Shown: positions 25,851 to 34,600 of the stretch, in pieces
Numbering within the stretch: position 1 is the first letter of the stretch
How the letters are laid out: the number at the start of each line of letters is the position of its first letter
Assembly (NCBI RefSeq): GCF_006715045.1
Contig: NZ_VFML01000001.1
Location: 4,804,501 to 4,868,500, forward strand
Length of the DNA stretch: 64,000 bases
Origin: Amycolatopsis cihanbeyliensis
Lineage (GTDB): Bacteria; Actinomycetota; Actinomycetes; Mycobacteriales; Pseudonocardiaceae
Direction of reading: 5' to 3'
Made by a program: the position numbers and the translations under genes
The notes under the pieces: model-generated
The model's database searches: none
The model's input: the letters and a program-made list of their open reading frames with translations, nothing else
Told to the model about the DNA's origin: nothing

Positions 25851-26861
25851 ATGACAGACGTGACCCGACGGCGAATCCCGGAGATCGACGTCGTGCGCGG
25901 GTTCGCGCTCGCCGGCTTGCCTCTGGTGAATCTCATGCTCACCGTCGGCGAGAATCGCTACCCGGATCCTGACGCCTTTTCCGCTTTCGTGTACCACGAT
26001 CTCGTATATCAGCGCTTCCTCAGCATATTCTGCTTCCTGTTCGGGGTGAGCTTCGCGCTGATCCTGCGGTCGGCGTCCGGGCGAGCGGAACGGCCACGGC
26101 TCGTACTGGCACGACGGCTGGTCGTGTTGCTCGCGATCGGCATCGTCCAGCTGCTCGTACTCGACGGGAACCTCCAGCTCGCGGTGTATGCCGTGCTGGG
26201 CCTGGTCGTGCTGCTGCCGTTGTCCTACCTGCCCCGGCACGTCCAGTTGGTGGTGGGCCTTGCCCTGCTGGCGGCCTCGATGCCGATCGTGGAGCCCGAT
26301 CCGGAGCACGCAGGAAACCCGCTGAAGGTCCTTGCCGAGTGGAGCGGCCTGCTTGCCATCGGGGCCTCGACGGTCCGCTACGGCATCCATGCCGACCTGG
26401 CCCGGCGTGGGAGGCAACTCCGAACGGCACTACTCGTCTCGGTGACGCTCGCGGTCATCAGCAACCTGCTACGGCTGGATCCGGCGAACGTGCTCGGTTC
26501 CGTGCTGGCGGAAATCCGGCTGCTGTCCACATCGGCGACCTACGTGGTCGCCTTGCTGCTCCTGCTGCGTACCCGCGCAGTCACGGCGTTGAGCGCGGTG
26601 TTTGCCCCGCTCGGCCGGATGGCCCTGACCTGTTTCCTCACCCAGGCGGCCGCGGCGATGGTGTTCGCCGCTCTGGTCGACGTGCGCGGCTGGAACTACG
26701 CCGCCGTGACCTTCGGGTGCACGACGGCCTTCGTGGTGGCGCAGGCCGCCGTGTGCGCGTGGTGGTTGCGCCGCTACCGGTACGGGCCGGTCGAATGGCT
26801 GTGGCGCTGCGCGACCTGGCTCGACGTCGTGCCGATGCGCCGGACGGATCTCGTCCGCTGA
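25851..26861 (+). CDS. DUF418-type membrane protein
   Basis: From ATG 25851 the protein has 336 residues. RIPEIDVVRGFALAGLPLVN at the start and the C-terminal GRMALTCFLTQ with YGPVEWLWR are hallmarks of the DUF418/YeiB family. About eight to nine hydrophobic segments are present. Function of the family is not settled. Upstream in-frame text to 25794 lacks a ribosome site. Confidence 0.82.
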   Translation: MTDVTRRRIPEIDVVRGFALAGLPLVNLMLTVGENRYPDPDAFSAFVYHDLVYQRFLSIFCFLFGVSFALILRSASGRAERPRLVLARRLVVLLAIGIVQLLVLDGNLQLAVYAVLGLVVLLPLSYLPRHVQLVVGLALLAASMPIVEPDPEHAGNPLKVLAEWSGLLAIGASTVRYGIHADLARRGRQLRTALLVSVTLAVISNLLRLDPANVLGSVLAEIRLLSTSATYVVALLLLLRTRAVTALSAVFAPLGRMALTCFLTQAAAAMVFAALVDVRGWNYAAVTFGCTTAFVVAQAAVCAWWLRRYRYGPVEWLWRCATWLDVVPMRRTDLVR

Positions 26862-26964
26862 CGGCGCCGGACCCCCCGATCGGCTTAGTTGACCCGTGAG
26901 TAGGTAGCTCGCTACATTCACCGGAATGATGTGTCATTCCGATCAATGGTGATGGGAGCACGAG

Positions 26965-28161
26965 ATGGGCGGGTTCACCCTGCGCGGCGGCCGGAGAGCC
27001 CTGGTCGTCGCCGCCTCGGCGGTCGTGTCGATGGGGCTGGCGGTCGCCCCAGCACAGGCGGGAAGCATCTGGGACGGGTACGGGCCGTGGGGTCCGTACG
27101 GGTTCGGCAAGCAGCCGGTTCTCGGTGAGTCGATCCCGCCGGGCGAGCCGCTCGGGAAGTACGACAACGCCGACTTCGACGGCGACGGCGTGCGCAACAT
27201 CGCTGACAACTGCCTGCTGGTGCCCAACTCCGACCAGGCACCCGCGGTACGGCGGGGGAACGCCATCGGCCCTCGGGACATGCTGCGCCTCGCGGCGGAC
27301 TGGAAGGTGGACAACCCGCAGGCGCGGTTCCGTACCGACGCCGAGCTCGGTGCGGCCTGCTCCGGCTACGACAAGAACTACCTGCGCACGACCCGCGCGC
27401 TGATCCACGCCTCGGACCAGCGGAAGATCGAGATATTCGAGTTCCTCGGCCAGTCCGGGCCGATGTTCGGCGGCTCGCCCGCGCCGATGTCCAGCGATCC
27501 CGCCCCCGGGCCGGGCAACCTGGCGACCTCGTTGCCGATGTGTTCGAGCAAGGAGAAGATCGCTGAGCTGCCGAACTGGATCCTCAGCGGGTTCACCGAC
27601 CCGGGCAGCGGCATCATCGATCCGTTCGTCGAGCTGCTGCCGCAGCAGTTCACCGACTGCGGCGGGACCGGCTGGATCCGGGCGATCGAGGACTCCGGGA
27701 TGTACTGGGGCTGGGCAGGTAAGCGCCTGTACACCAACGAGGACGGCGGTCGGATCACCAACCGGTTCGTGGCAGGCCTTACCGAGTTGCCGGGCTTCGA
27801 CGAGTTCGCGGGCGGCCCGCTGGGCAAGCTGATCAGCCAGGGCCTGCCGATGCTGTTCCCCGCCGGTACCGGGCAGACCTTCCAGGGTCTGATCTTCCGC
27901 GGGAAGTCCTATATAGACGGAAACGACGCGATCGTGATGGACTGGCGCGGCCCCAAGGCGTTCCCGGCGAACTTCGAGTTCGGCGACAACGGCTACCTGA
28001 TCTACGACGAGTGCCGGGCCATCCAGACGGGGGTGTACCACTGCACGGCCGTTGTGGACGCCGTGGTCGGCGAGAGCCGGATGACCTGGCAGGAGGGTTA
28101 CATGCCCTGGGTCATCAAGGGGCCGCCCTCGATCGAGGAGTACCTCGCGGCCACCCGGTAG
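26965..28161 (+). CDS. Secreted protein with thrombospondin type 3-like calcium motif
   Basis: The protein has 398 residues with a signal peptide ending near APAQA (residue 32). Residues about 66-90 read YDNADFDGDGVRNIADNC, an Asp-rich calcium loop of the thrombospondin type 3 kind. Six or more cysteines are spread through the mature part. I do not recognise the main domain. It follows a promoter-length gap and stands alone. Confidence 0.65.
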   Translation: MGGFTLRGGRRALVVAASAVVSMGLAVAPAQAGSIWDGYGPWGPYGFGKQPVLGESIPPGEPLGKYDNADFDGDGVRNIADNCLLVPNSDQAPAVRRGNAIGPRDMLRLAADWKVDNPQARFRTDAELGAACSGYDKNYLRTTRALIHASDQRKIEIFEFLGQSGPMFGGSPAPMSSDPAPGPGNLATSLPMCSSKEKIAELPNWILSGFTDPGSGIIDPFVELLPQQFTDCGGTGWIRAIEDSGMYWGWAGKRLYTNEDGGRITNRFVAGLTELPGFDEFAGGPLGKLISQGLPMLFPAGTGQTFQGLIFRGKSYIDGNDAIVMDWRGPKAFPANFEFGDNGYLIYDECRAIQTGVYHCTAVVDAVVGESRMTWQEGYMPWVIKGPPSIEEYLAATR

Positions 28162-28162
28162 C

Positions 28163-28624
28163 TCAGGGCTCCGGAGTGTTGGCGTCCCGCAGCGTCCGCA
28201 TCGCCTCGGCAAGCGATGCGGACGCCGCGGGCCCGAGGGGTTCGAGCACTCGGCGGCGCAGGATCTCCGCGCAGGCGTGCCGTGCGCGCTCGGCCACGTC
28301 CCTGCCGTGCTCGGTCAGCACGACATAGGTGACCCGGCGGTCCCGCTCACTGGGCGCCCTGCGGATCAGGCCCGCGGCGACCAGCCGGTCGGCCACCTTG
28401 GTGAACCCGCCGCTGGACAGCGCGGCCTCGCCGGCCAGCCGGGTCATCGGCATCCGGCACTCCGGCGAGCGGATCAGCCGGACCAGGATGTCGAAGGAGG
28501 CCGGGGCCAGGCCGAAGCGCTCGGCGATCTCGCCCATCAGGCGTTCCTGAGTGGCCAGGTATCCCTCGATCACCAGGCCCCACCAGGTCACCATCTCGTC
28601 GTCATCGGTACATGGATCGGGCAC
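28163..28624 (-). CDS. MarR-family regulator
   Basis: The protein has 153 residues. The winged-helix region includes RLAGEAALSSGGFTKVADRL and RDRRVTYVVLTEHGRDV. It is divergent from a VOC dioxygenase and hydrolase gene pair, the arrangement of MhqR-type regulators that sense quinones or catechols. A 12-bp inverted repeat in the shared promoter is its likely operator. Identity as MhqR-like is inferred from neighbours. Confidence 0.85.
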   Translation of the reverse strand: MPDPCTDDDEMVTWWGLVIEGYLATQERLMGEIAERFGLAPASFDILVRLIRSPECRMPMTRLAGEAALSSGGFTKVADRLVAAGLIRRAPSERDRRVTYVVLTEHGRDVAERARHACAEILRRRVLEPLGPAASASLAEAMRTLRDANTPEP

Positions 28625-28640
28625 GGGTGCAGTCTAACCC

Positions 28641-28679
28641 AACTCTCTCGCGGGAATATATCTTGCACGCGAGAGAGTT
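28641..28679. promoter_or_regulatory. Inverted-repeat operator of the MarR regulator
   Basis: AACTCTCTCGCG and CGCGAGAGAGTT are perfect 12-base arms separated by 15 bases containing ATATATCTTGCA. The dyad lies midway between the divergent genes at 28624 and 28718 and covers the likely promoters. Confidence 0.7.
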
Positions 28680-28717
28680 GCTGGTTAGCGTTGGACGTAT
28701 CCGCAAAGGAGCCCGCG

Positions 28718-29686
28718 ATGACCTTCGAGACCAGCGGCCTGCACCACGTCACCGCGATCGGCGGCGACCCGCAGGGCAATGCCGAGTTCTACCTGCGCAC
28801 CCTCGGGCTGCGGCTGGTGAAGACCACCGTCAACTTCGACGACCCTGGGACCTATCACCTCTACTACGGTGACGGCTCCGGCCGGCCCGGCACGCTGCTG
28901 ACCTTCTTCCCGTGGAGGGACGCCCCGAGCGGCCGGCGCGGCATCGGGCAGGCCACCACCACCGCGTTCTCCGTGCCGGAGGCCTCGATCGGCTGGTGGG
29001 AGCGGCACCTGCGGGAGCGGGGTGTGCAGACCAGCCGGGTGGTGAACCGGGACGCCGAGGACGTACTGACCCTGCGCGACCCGGACGGCCTCGCGCTGGC
29101 GCTGGTGGCGCACCCGCAGGGCGACCCGCGGGACCCGTGGGACAACGGGCACGTTCCCGCCGAGCACGCGATCCGCGGGCTGCACTCGGTGACCCTGTCG
29201 GTGTCCAGGGAGGACGCCACCGCGGGCATGCTCACCGAGGGCCTCGGCCTCAGCTTCAGCGAGCGGGACGGCAACCGGTTCCGCTTCCAGGCCGGCGCCG
29301 GCGGCCCCGGCGCGCTGGTGGATGTGCTGGTCACCCCGGATGCCCCGCACGGCCTGGTCGCCGCGGGCACCGTGCACCACGTCGCCTGGCGTACTCCGGA
29401 CGAGGACACCCAGGCGGCGTGGCGGGAGGAACTGGTGGACCGCGGGGTGCAGGTGACCTCCGTCCTGGACCGGCAGTACTTTCGCTCGATCTACTTCCGG
29501 GAGCCCGCGGGCACCCTGCTGGAGGTGGCCACGGACGAGCCGGGCTTCGCGATCGACGAGCCGCTGCTCGAGTTGGGCCGCGCGCTGAAGCTGCCGCCGT
29601 GGCTGGAGCCGAACCGCGAGCAGATCGCGGCCGCGCTGCCGAAGCTGGACCTGCCCAGCGAGAACAACCCGGAGTCACGGTCGTGA
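28718..29686 (+). CDS. Ring-cleaving dioxygenase, VOC superfamily (MhqO-like)
   Basis: The protein has 322 residues made of two vicinal-oxygen-chelate repeats. Metal ligands appear as LHHVTAI (His), LHSVTLSV (His) and REPAGTLLEVAT (Glu). Proteins of this type accompany MarR/MhqR regulators and are thought to cleave hydroquinone or catechol rings. The start at ATG 28718 has AAAGGAG nearby. The stop overlaps the next gene (GTGA). Confidence 0.85.
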   Translation: MTFETSGLHHVTAIGGDPQGNAEFYLRTLGLRLVKTTVNFDDPGTYHLYYGDGSGRPGTLLTFFPWRDAPSGRRGIGQATTTAFSVPEASIGWWERHLRERGVQTSRVVNRDAEDVLTLRDPDGLALALVAHPQGDPRDPWDNGHVPAEHAIRGLHSVTLSVSREDATAGMLTEGLGLSFSERDGNRFRFQAGAGGPGALVDVLVTPDAPHGLVAAGTVHHVAWRTPDEDTQAAWREELVDRGVQVTSVLDRQYFRSIYFREPAGTLLEVATDEPGFAIDEPLLELGRALKLPPWLEPNREQIAAALPKLDLPSENNPESRS

Positions 29687-30306
29687 GTGGACTGTCCTTG
29701 GAACATCGGTTCGTCGAGGGTGATCCGGCGGCGCCGGTGCTGCTGCTCCTGCACGGCACCGGCGGCGGCCCGGAGGACCTGCTCGGGCTCGGCCGCGAGC
29801 TGAGCCCGGCCTCGCCGCTGCTCGCCCCGGCCGGGGCGGTGTCCGAGCACGGTGCCGTGCCGGCGCGCCGGTGGTTCCGCCGGCTTGCCGAGGGCGTGTT
29901 CGACACCGAGGACGTGATCGCCCGCGCCGGGCAGCTCGCGGACTTCCTGCTCGCCGCGCGCGCGGAGTACGGCCTGGCGGGGCGCAGGCTGGTGGCGGTC
30001 GGCTTCTCCAACGGTGCCAACATCGCCGCCGCGACCGTGCTGCTGCGACCGGACGCGCTGACCGAGGCGGCCGCGTTCGCCGCGATGCTGCCGGTGCCCG
30101 ACCCGCCGCGGCACGACCTGCGGGGCAGCAGGGTCTTCCTCTCCGGCGGCGAGCACGATCCGATGGCGCCGTTGCCCTCGGCCGAGGAGCTGGTGCGCGT
30201 GCTGCGGGATCGTTCGGCCGAGGTGACCACGCACCGGCATCCCGGCGGGCACCAGGTCACGCCGGAGGGGGTGCGCGCGGCGAAGGAGTGGCTGACCTCC
30301 GGCTGA
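29683..30306 (+). CDS. Alpha/beta hydrolase (carboxylesterase/MhqD type)
   Basis: The protein has 207 residues. [14 protein letters not shown] is the oxyanion loop and GFSNGANIA the nucleophile elbow; GGEHDPMAP and GGHQVT give the Asp and His. It fits the phospholipase/carboxylesterase family that includes MhqD. It is translationally coupled to the dioxygenase gene. Confidence 0.88.
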   Translation: MSGLSLEHRFVEGDPAAPVLLLLHGTGGGPEDLLGLGRELSPASPLLAPAGAVSEHGAVPARRWFRRLAEGVFDTEDVIARAGQLADFLLAARAEYGLAGRRLVAVGFSNGANIAAATVLLRPDALTEAAAFAAMLPVPDPPRHDLRGSRVFLSGGEHDPMAPLPSAEELVRVLRDRSAEVTTHRHPGGHQVTPEGVRAAKEWLTSG

Positions 30307-30335
30307 GCGCGGAGTCGTTGCTACGGTGTCCTGTC

Positions 30336-30959
30336 ATGGACGTGCTCGTGGTCGACCACCCGCTGGCCAAGGCCAGGCTCTCCACCATGCGTGACGCTCG
30401 CACGGACAGCGCGAACTTCCGCGCCGCCCTGCACGAGCTCACCATGATGCTGATCTACGAGGCCATGCGCGACGCGCCGGTGACCAGCGAGCGGATCCAT
30501 ACCCCGGTGGCGAGGACGGACGGCTACCGGTTGGCCAACCCGCCGCTGCTGGTGCCGGTGCTGCGCGCCGGGCTGGGCATGGCGGACGAGGCACAGAAGC
30601 TGGTCCCGGACGCGCGGATGGGGTTCGTCGGCCTGGCCAGGGACGAGGAGACCCTGCAACCCACGCCGTACATGGTCTCGCTGCCGGACAGCCTCGCCGA
30701 CCAGCCGGTGTTCGTGCTGGACCCGATGCTGGCCACCGGCGGGTCGATGGAGTACACGATCCGGCTGCTCACCGAGCGTGGCGCCACCGATGTCACGGCG
30801 ATCTGCACGCTGGCCGCGCCGGAGGGCGTGGAGCAGCTACGCGGGTCCGGGCTGCCGGTACGGGTGGTCACCGCGAGTGTGGACGAGCGGCTGAACGACT
30901 CCGGGTTCATCGTCCCCGGCCTCGGTGACGCAGGGGATCGGCAGTACGGCGCCGTCTGA
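30336..30959 (+). CDS. upp: Uracil phosphoribosyltransferase
   Basis: The protein has 207 residues, standard for Upp. [18 protein letters not shown] is the PRPP-binding loop; the C-terminal [11 protein letters not shown] ends as in the family. It converts uracil and PRPP to UMP in pyrimidine salvage. It starts 30 bases after the hydrolase gene. Confidence 0.95.
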   Translation: MDVLVVDHPLAKARLSTMRDARTDSANFRAALHELTMMLIYEAMRDAPVTSERIHTPVARTDGYRLANPPLLVPVLRAGLGMADEAQKLVPDARMGFVGLARDEETLQPTPYMVSLPDSLADQPVFVLDPMLATGGSMEYTIRLLTERGATDVTAICTLAAPEGVEQLRGSGLPVRVVTASVDERLNDSGFIVPGLGDAGDRQYGAV

Positions 30960-31029
30960 GGGAGCGTCCGAGAACCGCTGGGGTCTGTGGTGGGAAGTGG
31001 AAGAACGCGCGTTCCGGACCAGCACCGAG

Positions 31030-31626
31030 CTACCGGCACCAGCCTTCGGCGTTGGCGCGCAGTGCGATCTCGTATGCCTTGCTGACGCCCAGCCCGGCCT
31101 GCTCCGGGATGTTGCCGTTCAGCTCGAGTGACACCAGGCCGTGCACCAGTCCCCAGCAGCTCACCGCGATGACCTCGGGCGGCTCCTGCCGCAGCACCCC
31201 GGCCTCGATCCCGGCGCGCACGGTGGTCAGCAGTGGTTCGAGGGTGGAGGAGGCGAGCTCGCCGGCCTCCTCGTTGGGCTCGAACCCGGGCACGGCCGTG
31301 GTGAACATGATCGAGTACAGGTGCGGGTCGGCCAGCGCGCTCTCCCGGTAGGCCAGACCCAGCCGGACCATGTCCACCACGGTGTCGCCGGTGGGCTCGA
31401 CCGCGGACATCCGGGCCCCGAAGCGGCGGAACCCCTCCACGAACAGCGCGTTCACCAGGTCCGGCTTGCTGCCGAACAGCGAGTAGACCGCCGTGGTCGA
31501 GGTGTCCACCTCCGCGGCCAGCTTGCGCAGGCTCAGCGCCTTGGGGCCCTCCGTGGACAGCAGCTCGCCCGCACGGTCGAGCAACCGCAGCCGCAGGGCC
31601 TCATCGTGTGTCTTCGGGCGGGGCAT
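31030..31626 (-). CDS. TetR-family regulator with TetR_C_33-like ligand domain
   Basis: The protein has 198 residues. The helix-turn-helix is LSLRKLAAEVDTSTTAVYSL, followed by FGSKPDLVNAL. The C-terminal half (AYRESALADPHLYSIMFTTA) resembles the WHG-type TetR ligand domain common in actinobacteria. It is divergent from the MerR gene. Ligand and targets unknown. Confidence 0.88.
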   Translation of the reverse strand: MPRPKTHDEALRLRLLDRAGELLSTEGPKALSLRKLAAEVDTSTTAVYSLFGSKPDLVNALFVEGFRRFGARMSAVEPTGDTVVDMVRLGLAYRESALADPHLYSIMFTTAVPGFEPNEEAGELASSTLEPLLTTVRAGIEAGVLRQEPPEVIAVSCWGLVHGLVSLELNGNIPEQAGLGVSKAYEIALRANAEGWCR

Positions 31627-31683
31627 ACCCCGCAGGATATCGCAACGTTGTTACCAAACCGGCTGAGGTGCCGCGGATCGGAT

Positions 31684-31714
31684 TTGACCTGGAGTGCACT
31701 CCAGGTCGTACTGT
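31684..31714 (+). promoter_or_regulatory. MerR-type promoter with long spacer and palindrome
   Basis: TTGACC (31684) and TACTGT (31709) are spaced by 19 bases, the over-long spacing that MerR proteins correct. A perfect 22-base palindrome with half-site GACCTGGAGTG fills 31686-31707. The MerR gene starts eight bases downstream, so the site probably serves autoregulation and the aldo-keto reductase. Confidence 0.8.
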
Positions 31715-31721
31715 CGCCGGC

Positions 31722-32132
31722 ATGAGCTACTCGATAGCGGAAGCCGCGCGACGTAGCGGACTGTCGATCGACACCCTCCGGTACTACGAGCGCATCAAGT
31801 TGCTGGAGCCACCCGCCAGGGACGCGGCGGGCAGGCGCGCCTACTCCGACACCGATCTCACCTGGCTGGAGTTCCTGACCAAGTTGCGCACCACCGGCAT
31901 GCCCATCCGGCGCATGCGGGAGTACGCCTCGTTGCGCGAGCACGGGACCGCCAGCGCGGGCCGCCGCAAGGCGATCCTGGCCGAACAGCGCGGCGCGGTG
32001 GCCGCACGCATCGCCGAGCTGCAGGCCTGCATGCAGGTGCTCGACTACAAGATCAGCAACTACGAGCAGATCGAATGCGCGATGGCCGATGTGGCCACGC
32101 AGGAGGCGGAAACACGGGGGGTACCGGCGTGA
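31722..32132 (+). CDS. MerR-family regulator
   Basis: The protein has 136 residues from ATG 31722. [20 protein letters not shown] is the diagnostic N-terminal helix-turn-helix, followed by RRAYSDTDL and a C-terminal dimerisation helix. It lacks conserved metal cysteines. It lies 22 bases upstream of an aldo-keto reductase, a usual partner for this subfamily. Confidence 0.92.
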   Translation: MSYSIAEAARRSGLSIDTLRYYERIKLLEPPARDAAGRRAYSDTDLTWLEFLTKLRTTGMPIRRMREYASLREHGTASAGRRKAILAEQRGAVAARIAELQACMQVLDYKISNYEQIECAMADVATQEAETRGVPA

Positions 32133-32154
32133 GCGCCGGAGAAGGAGCCGAAGC

Positions 32155-32328
32155 ATGAGCCTGCCGACACGCAAACTCGGGGAGCTGACCGTCAGCGCGC
32201 AGGGGCTCGGCTGCATGGGGATGAGCCAGTCCTACGGCGCGGGCGACGACACCGAGTCGATCGCCACCCTGCGCCGCGCGGTCGAACTCGGGGTGACGTT
32301 GCTGGACACGTCGGTATCAACAGTTTAA
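32155..32328 (+). pseudogene. Aldo-keto reductase, 5' fragment cut by the prophage
   Basis: [20 protein letters not shown] and [13 protein letters not shown] are the first two strands of an aldo-keto reductase; the family continues with ADVYG carrying the catalytic Asp and Tyr. Here the text changes after LLDT at about 32310 to SVSTV and stop. The remaining 270 or so residues are absent to the right in this window. The break marks the junction with foreign DNA. Confidence 0.85.
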
Positions 32329-32382
32329 CTCCAGGTGCCCGTAGCCGCTACGGGGCGCCTGAGCAGGGGAAACACCGTAGCG
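32310..32382. repeat. Structured element, copy A
   Basis: It starts with GTCGGTATCAACAGTT and continues to the stem CGCTACGG (32346-32353) / CCGTAGCG (32375-32382). The loop contains CTGAGCAGGGGAAACACC. A second copy with the same order but compensatory stem changes lies at 35275-35349. Both lie 3' of leftward genes and may act as terminators. Confidence 0.6.
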
Positions 32383-32396
32383 CCCTATGATCGGTC

Positions 32397-33563
32397 CTAG
32401 ATTGTGACGCCTGCCCGTTGGGCGAGCTTGGTCAGTGTGGGGTTGCTCCGCTTGTGCAGCGAGATCAGGACCCGCATGAGTTCCCGGCTGGTCGGGTGGA
32501 CCTTGGACATCTGCGGGGCAACTTCCCAAGCGCTCACCAGAGATTCAAGGGCGTCGTCACGGTTTCCAAGAGCTAGCTTGGCCCTGGCTACGTTCATATG
32601 TAGGGGACCGATCCGGGTTGCTGGCAGAGTCAGTGGACGGCGGGTAAGGCTCTCCATTGTGTCGAGCGCCGTTCTATGTTGCTCTAAATCTACCGTCGTC
32701 GCTATCTGATGTATAGCTGTATTCTCCGGGCCGAAATGAATCCCATGAACGTCTACGTCTTCGGAAAACTCCTCGGCTACCCGCCAAGCGGCGGCTATAT
32801 GCCGTTCGGTTTCCTTCTTGTCACCCGCCCGGCCGGCGAGCGTCAAGCCGCGAAGGTGCAGCAACCCCAAACCAAGTGCTCTATCTCTACCGTTTAGCTT
32901 CTCAGCCTGAACGACAGCACGCTCAATTATCGCCAATCCTCCCGCGAAGTCTCCTGAATTAAGGAAAGCTCCAGCTTCGTCCCGTGCAGCAACGATCTTG
33001 AGTAGTGGATTGGCTCGTTCAGCGGCAGCATGTTGCTTCAACACAGCCAAGTCGGCAAGATCCATCCAACGATGGCGAGCGGCGAGCCAATATATCGTAC
33101 TGTAGATGTCCGCCACCATTGCCCACGCTTCAGGGGAACCGTTTGCGTGCGCGAAGTTTGTTGCCTTGGCGAGAAGTCCTGGCGTCTTTTCAAGAACTTC
33201 TCGTAGCTTGGCATCGGAGCGGAGTCGAGTTAGTTCGACTAGATCACTTTTCAGGATTTCCGGATTATTAGGCGGTTCTCCCGGAAGGTCGAACCGTCGT
33301 ATTGTTGACCGCAGTTGTTTAAGGAGCTCGTCATTGTCTTCTTGAATGCGTGTCTGCCCGAGCAGTTCATTGAGCCCTACGCCCATTGCTCGGGCTAAAG
33401 CAGCGGCTACGCCCTGGTTAAGCGCACGGTCGCCCACTTCGATCTTGCTCAGTAGGGAGACGGACACTCCCGCTTCGCGGGCTAGCTTGGCCTGGCTCAT
33501 GTCGCGTGCCTTGCGGAGGATGGCGACATTCTTACCTGGCCCCGGCGTATCTGCGCTGGTCAT
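32397..33563 (-). CDS. XRE-family regulator with helical-repeat C-terminal domain
   Basis: From ATG 33563 the protein has 388 residues (GTG 33572 adds three). The helix-turn-helix at about 15-65 reads MSQAKLAREAGVSVSLLSKI. The long C-terminal part is helical and TPR-like, as in regulators that bind small signals. It is the first gene inside the element and may be its repressor. Codon usage is less GC-rich than the host genes. Confidence 0.82.
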   Translation of the reverse strand: MTSADTPGPGKNVAILRKARDMSQAKLAREAGVSVSLLSKIEVGDRALNQGVAAALARAMGVGLNELLGQTRIQEDNDELLKQLRSTIRRFDLPGEPPNNPEILKSDLVELTRLRSDAKLREVLEKTPGLLAKATNFAHANGSPEAWAMVADIYSTIYWLAARHRWMDLADLAVLKQHAAAERANPLLKIVAARDEAGAFLNSGDFAGGLAIIERAVVQAEKLNGRDRALGLGLLHLRGLTLAGRAGDKKETERHIAAAWRVAEEFSEDVDVHGIHFGPENTAIHQIATTVDLEQHRTALDTMESLTRRPLTLPATRIGPLHMNVARAKLALGNRDDALESLVSAWEVAPQMSKVHPTSRELMRVLISLHKRSNPTLTKLAQRAGVTI

Positions 33564-33816
33564 CGGCGTCACCCTCTCCGTGGCAGTTACCTACCACTAT
33601 GGTCCCAAATGCTGTGACCATGCGCTAACCGCTTGTGCAAGATCTGTGCAAACCCGCTGGTAGCAGCATCCCTAACGTTAAGTAGGCGGATGCGGCCGGG
33701 TGGTGATCACTCCCTCGGAAGCGCCTACGGAGTGTGGGGCGCTGTGCCAACGGTTGTAGCCCGCGATGGTGGGTGTCTGGTGTCGGCTTCTCCCCCGGTC
33801 GGTGCCGCGCCCGCCA

Positions 33817-33941
33817 GCGGACAGAGGTACGCAGGGGCGCGCTCCGGGTAGCTCGCAGTGCCCGGTGTCGGTGCCTCTGTCCGCCCTACGGCAGCGGACT
33901 CCGGCCGGTGCGTGCCCGCATCGCGTGTCGGCCGGAGTCCG
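33817..33941. repeat. Two long inverted repeats upstream of small-gene cluster
   Basis: GCGGACAGAGGTAC (33817) pairs with GTGCCTCTGTCCGC (33871) with one mismatch. CGGACTCCGGCCG (33895) pairs perfectly with CGGCCGGAGTCCG (33929). They fill the 400-base gap between the XRE gene and the small rightward genes. They may be a terminator, operator or origin-like structure. Confidence 0.65.
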
Positions 33942-33974
33942 TGTCCACCCGGACGGCTACGGAAACGGCAGGGC

Positions 33975-34253
33975 ATGAGCGACGACCCGATGACGGTGGA
34001 GATCACCGAGCGGTTCTATGTGCGGTCGGTGCTGTATCGAGGTCATCTACCGGCAGTCGTGATCGGTGACGGCACCGACGAGTTTGTGTTGTTCGCCGGA
34101 GCACGGCGGTATGACGCGCAGTTGGGCAAGGAATTCGCGTGGAATCTCGTTGCCGCCGCTGTCGGTTTCGCTGGTATGTGCAATCGGCTACTCACTGCCG
34201 TGTCGTCGTGTTGGCCGACCGATGACTACGAAGCGGGAAGTGGGACGGAATGA
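33975..34253 (+). CDS. Hypothetical protein, 92 aa
   Basis: It starts at ATG 33975 with GGCAGGG before it. The sequence contains TEFVLF-like strands (GDGTDEFVLFAGARRYDAQ) and a hydrophobic patch NLVAAAVGFAGMC. I do not recognise it. The stop overlaps the next start (ATGA), so three small genes run as one coupled unit. Confidence 0.5.
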   Translation: MSDDPMTVEITERFYVRSVLYRGHLPAVVIGDGTDEFVLFAGARRYDAQLGKEFAWNLVAAAVGFAGMCNRLLTAVSSCWPTDDYEAGSGTE

Positions 34254-34432
34254 TTACCAGCGAGGAAGCATTCGCTATCCGGCAGACAAGGGCACAGTGT
34301 ACTCAGTGGCGTACTAGCCGATGCCCTGCTGGGTGTATGTGTAGTTGGCAACCGTGGCGTTCGCCGGTTCCTGAATCGGAAATCAGCGGTCTCGGACCGG
34401 CTACTGAACGGCCAGAAGGGGGACGGCCGTGA
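34250..34432 (+). CDS. Hypothetical small Cys-containing protein, 60 aa
   Basis: It starts in the stop of the previous gene (ATGA) and ends in the start of the next (GTGA). Three cysteines lie in CTQWRTSRCPAGCMC, with Trp-rich text around. Coupling on both sides is the main argument that it is real. Function unknown. Confidence 0.4.
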   Translation: MITSEEAFAIRQTRAQCTQWRTSRCPAGCMCSWQPWRSPVPESEISGLGPATERPEGGRP

Positions 34433-34596
34433 CGGTCCGCATCACCGAGATAGCCGTACGGAAGCGGACCGGCGGTAGATCTGGCTGCGGCATTCGCGTG
34501 AACCAACATCAAACGGCCTACGGAACGGCCGGAACTGTCAGACCGTCTGAACACGGTCGAGGGCAATCTAACGGAAACGGAAGGAAGTCACGGTGA
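34429..34596 (+). CDS. Hypothetical small basic protein, 55 aa
   Basis: GTG 34429 overlaps the previous stop. The peptide VTVRITEIAVRKRTGGRSGC and a Gly/Arg/Asn-rich tail make it basic. No family recognised. It ends four bases before the convergent gene at 34601. Confidence 0.35.
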   Translation: MTVRITEIAVRKRTGGRSGCGIRVNQHQTAYGTAGTVRPSEHGRGQSNGNGRKSR

Positions 34597-34600
34597 GCGG

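Noticed and set aside
33734-34069. Rightward open frame over the inverted repeats
   Set aside because: It runs through two hairpins and conflicts with the better-supported small gene at 33975.
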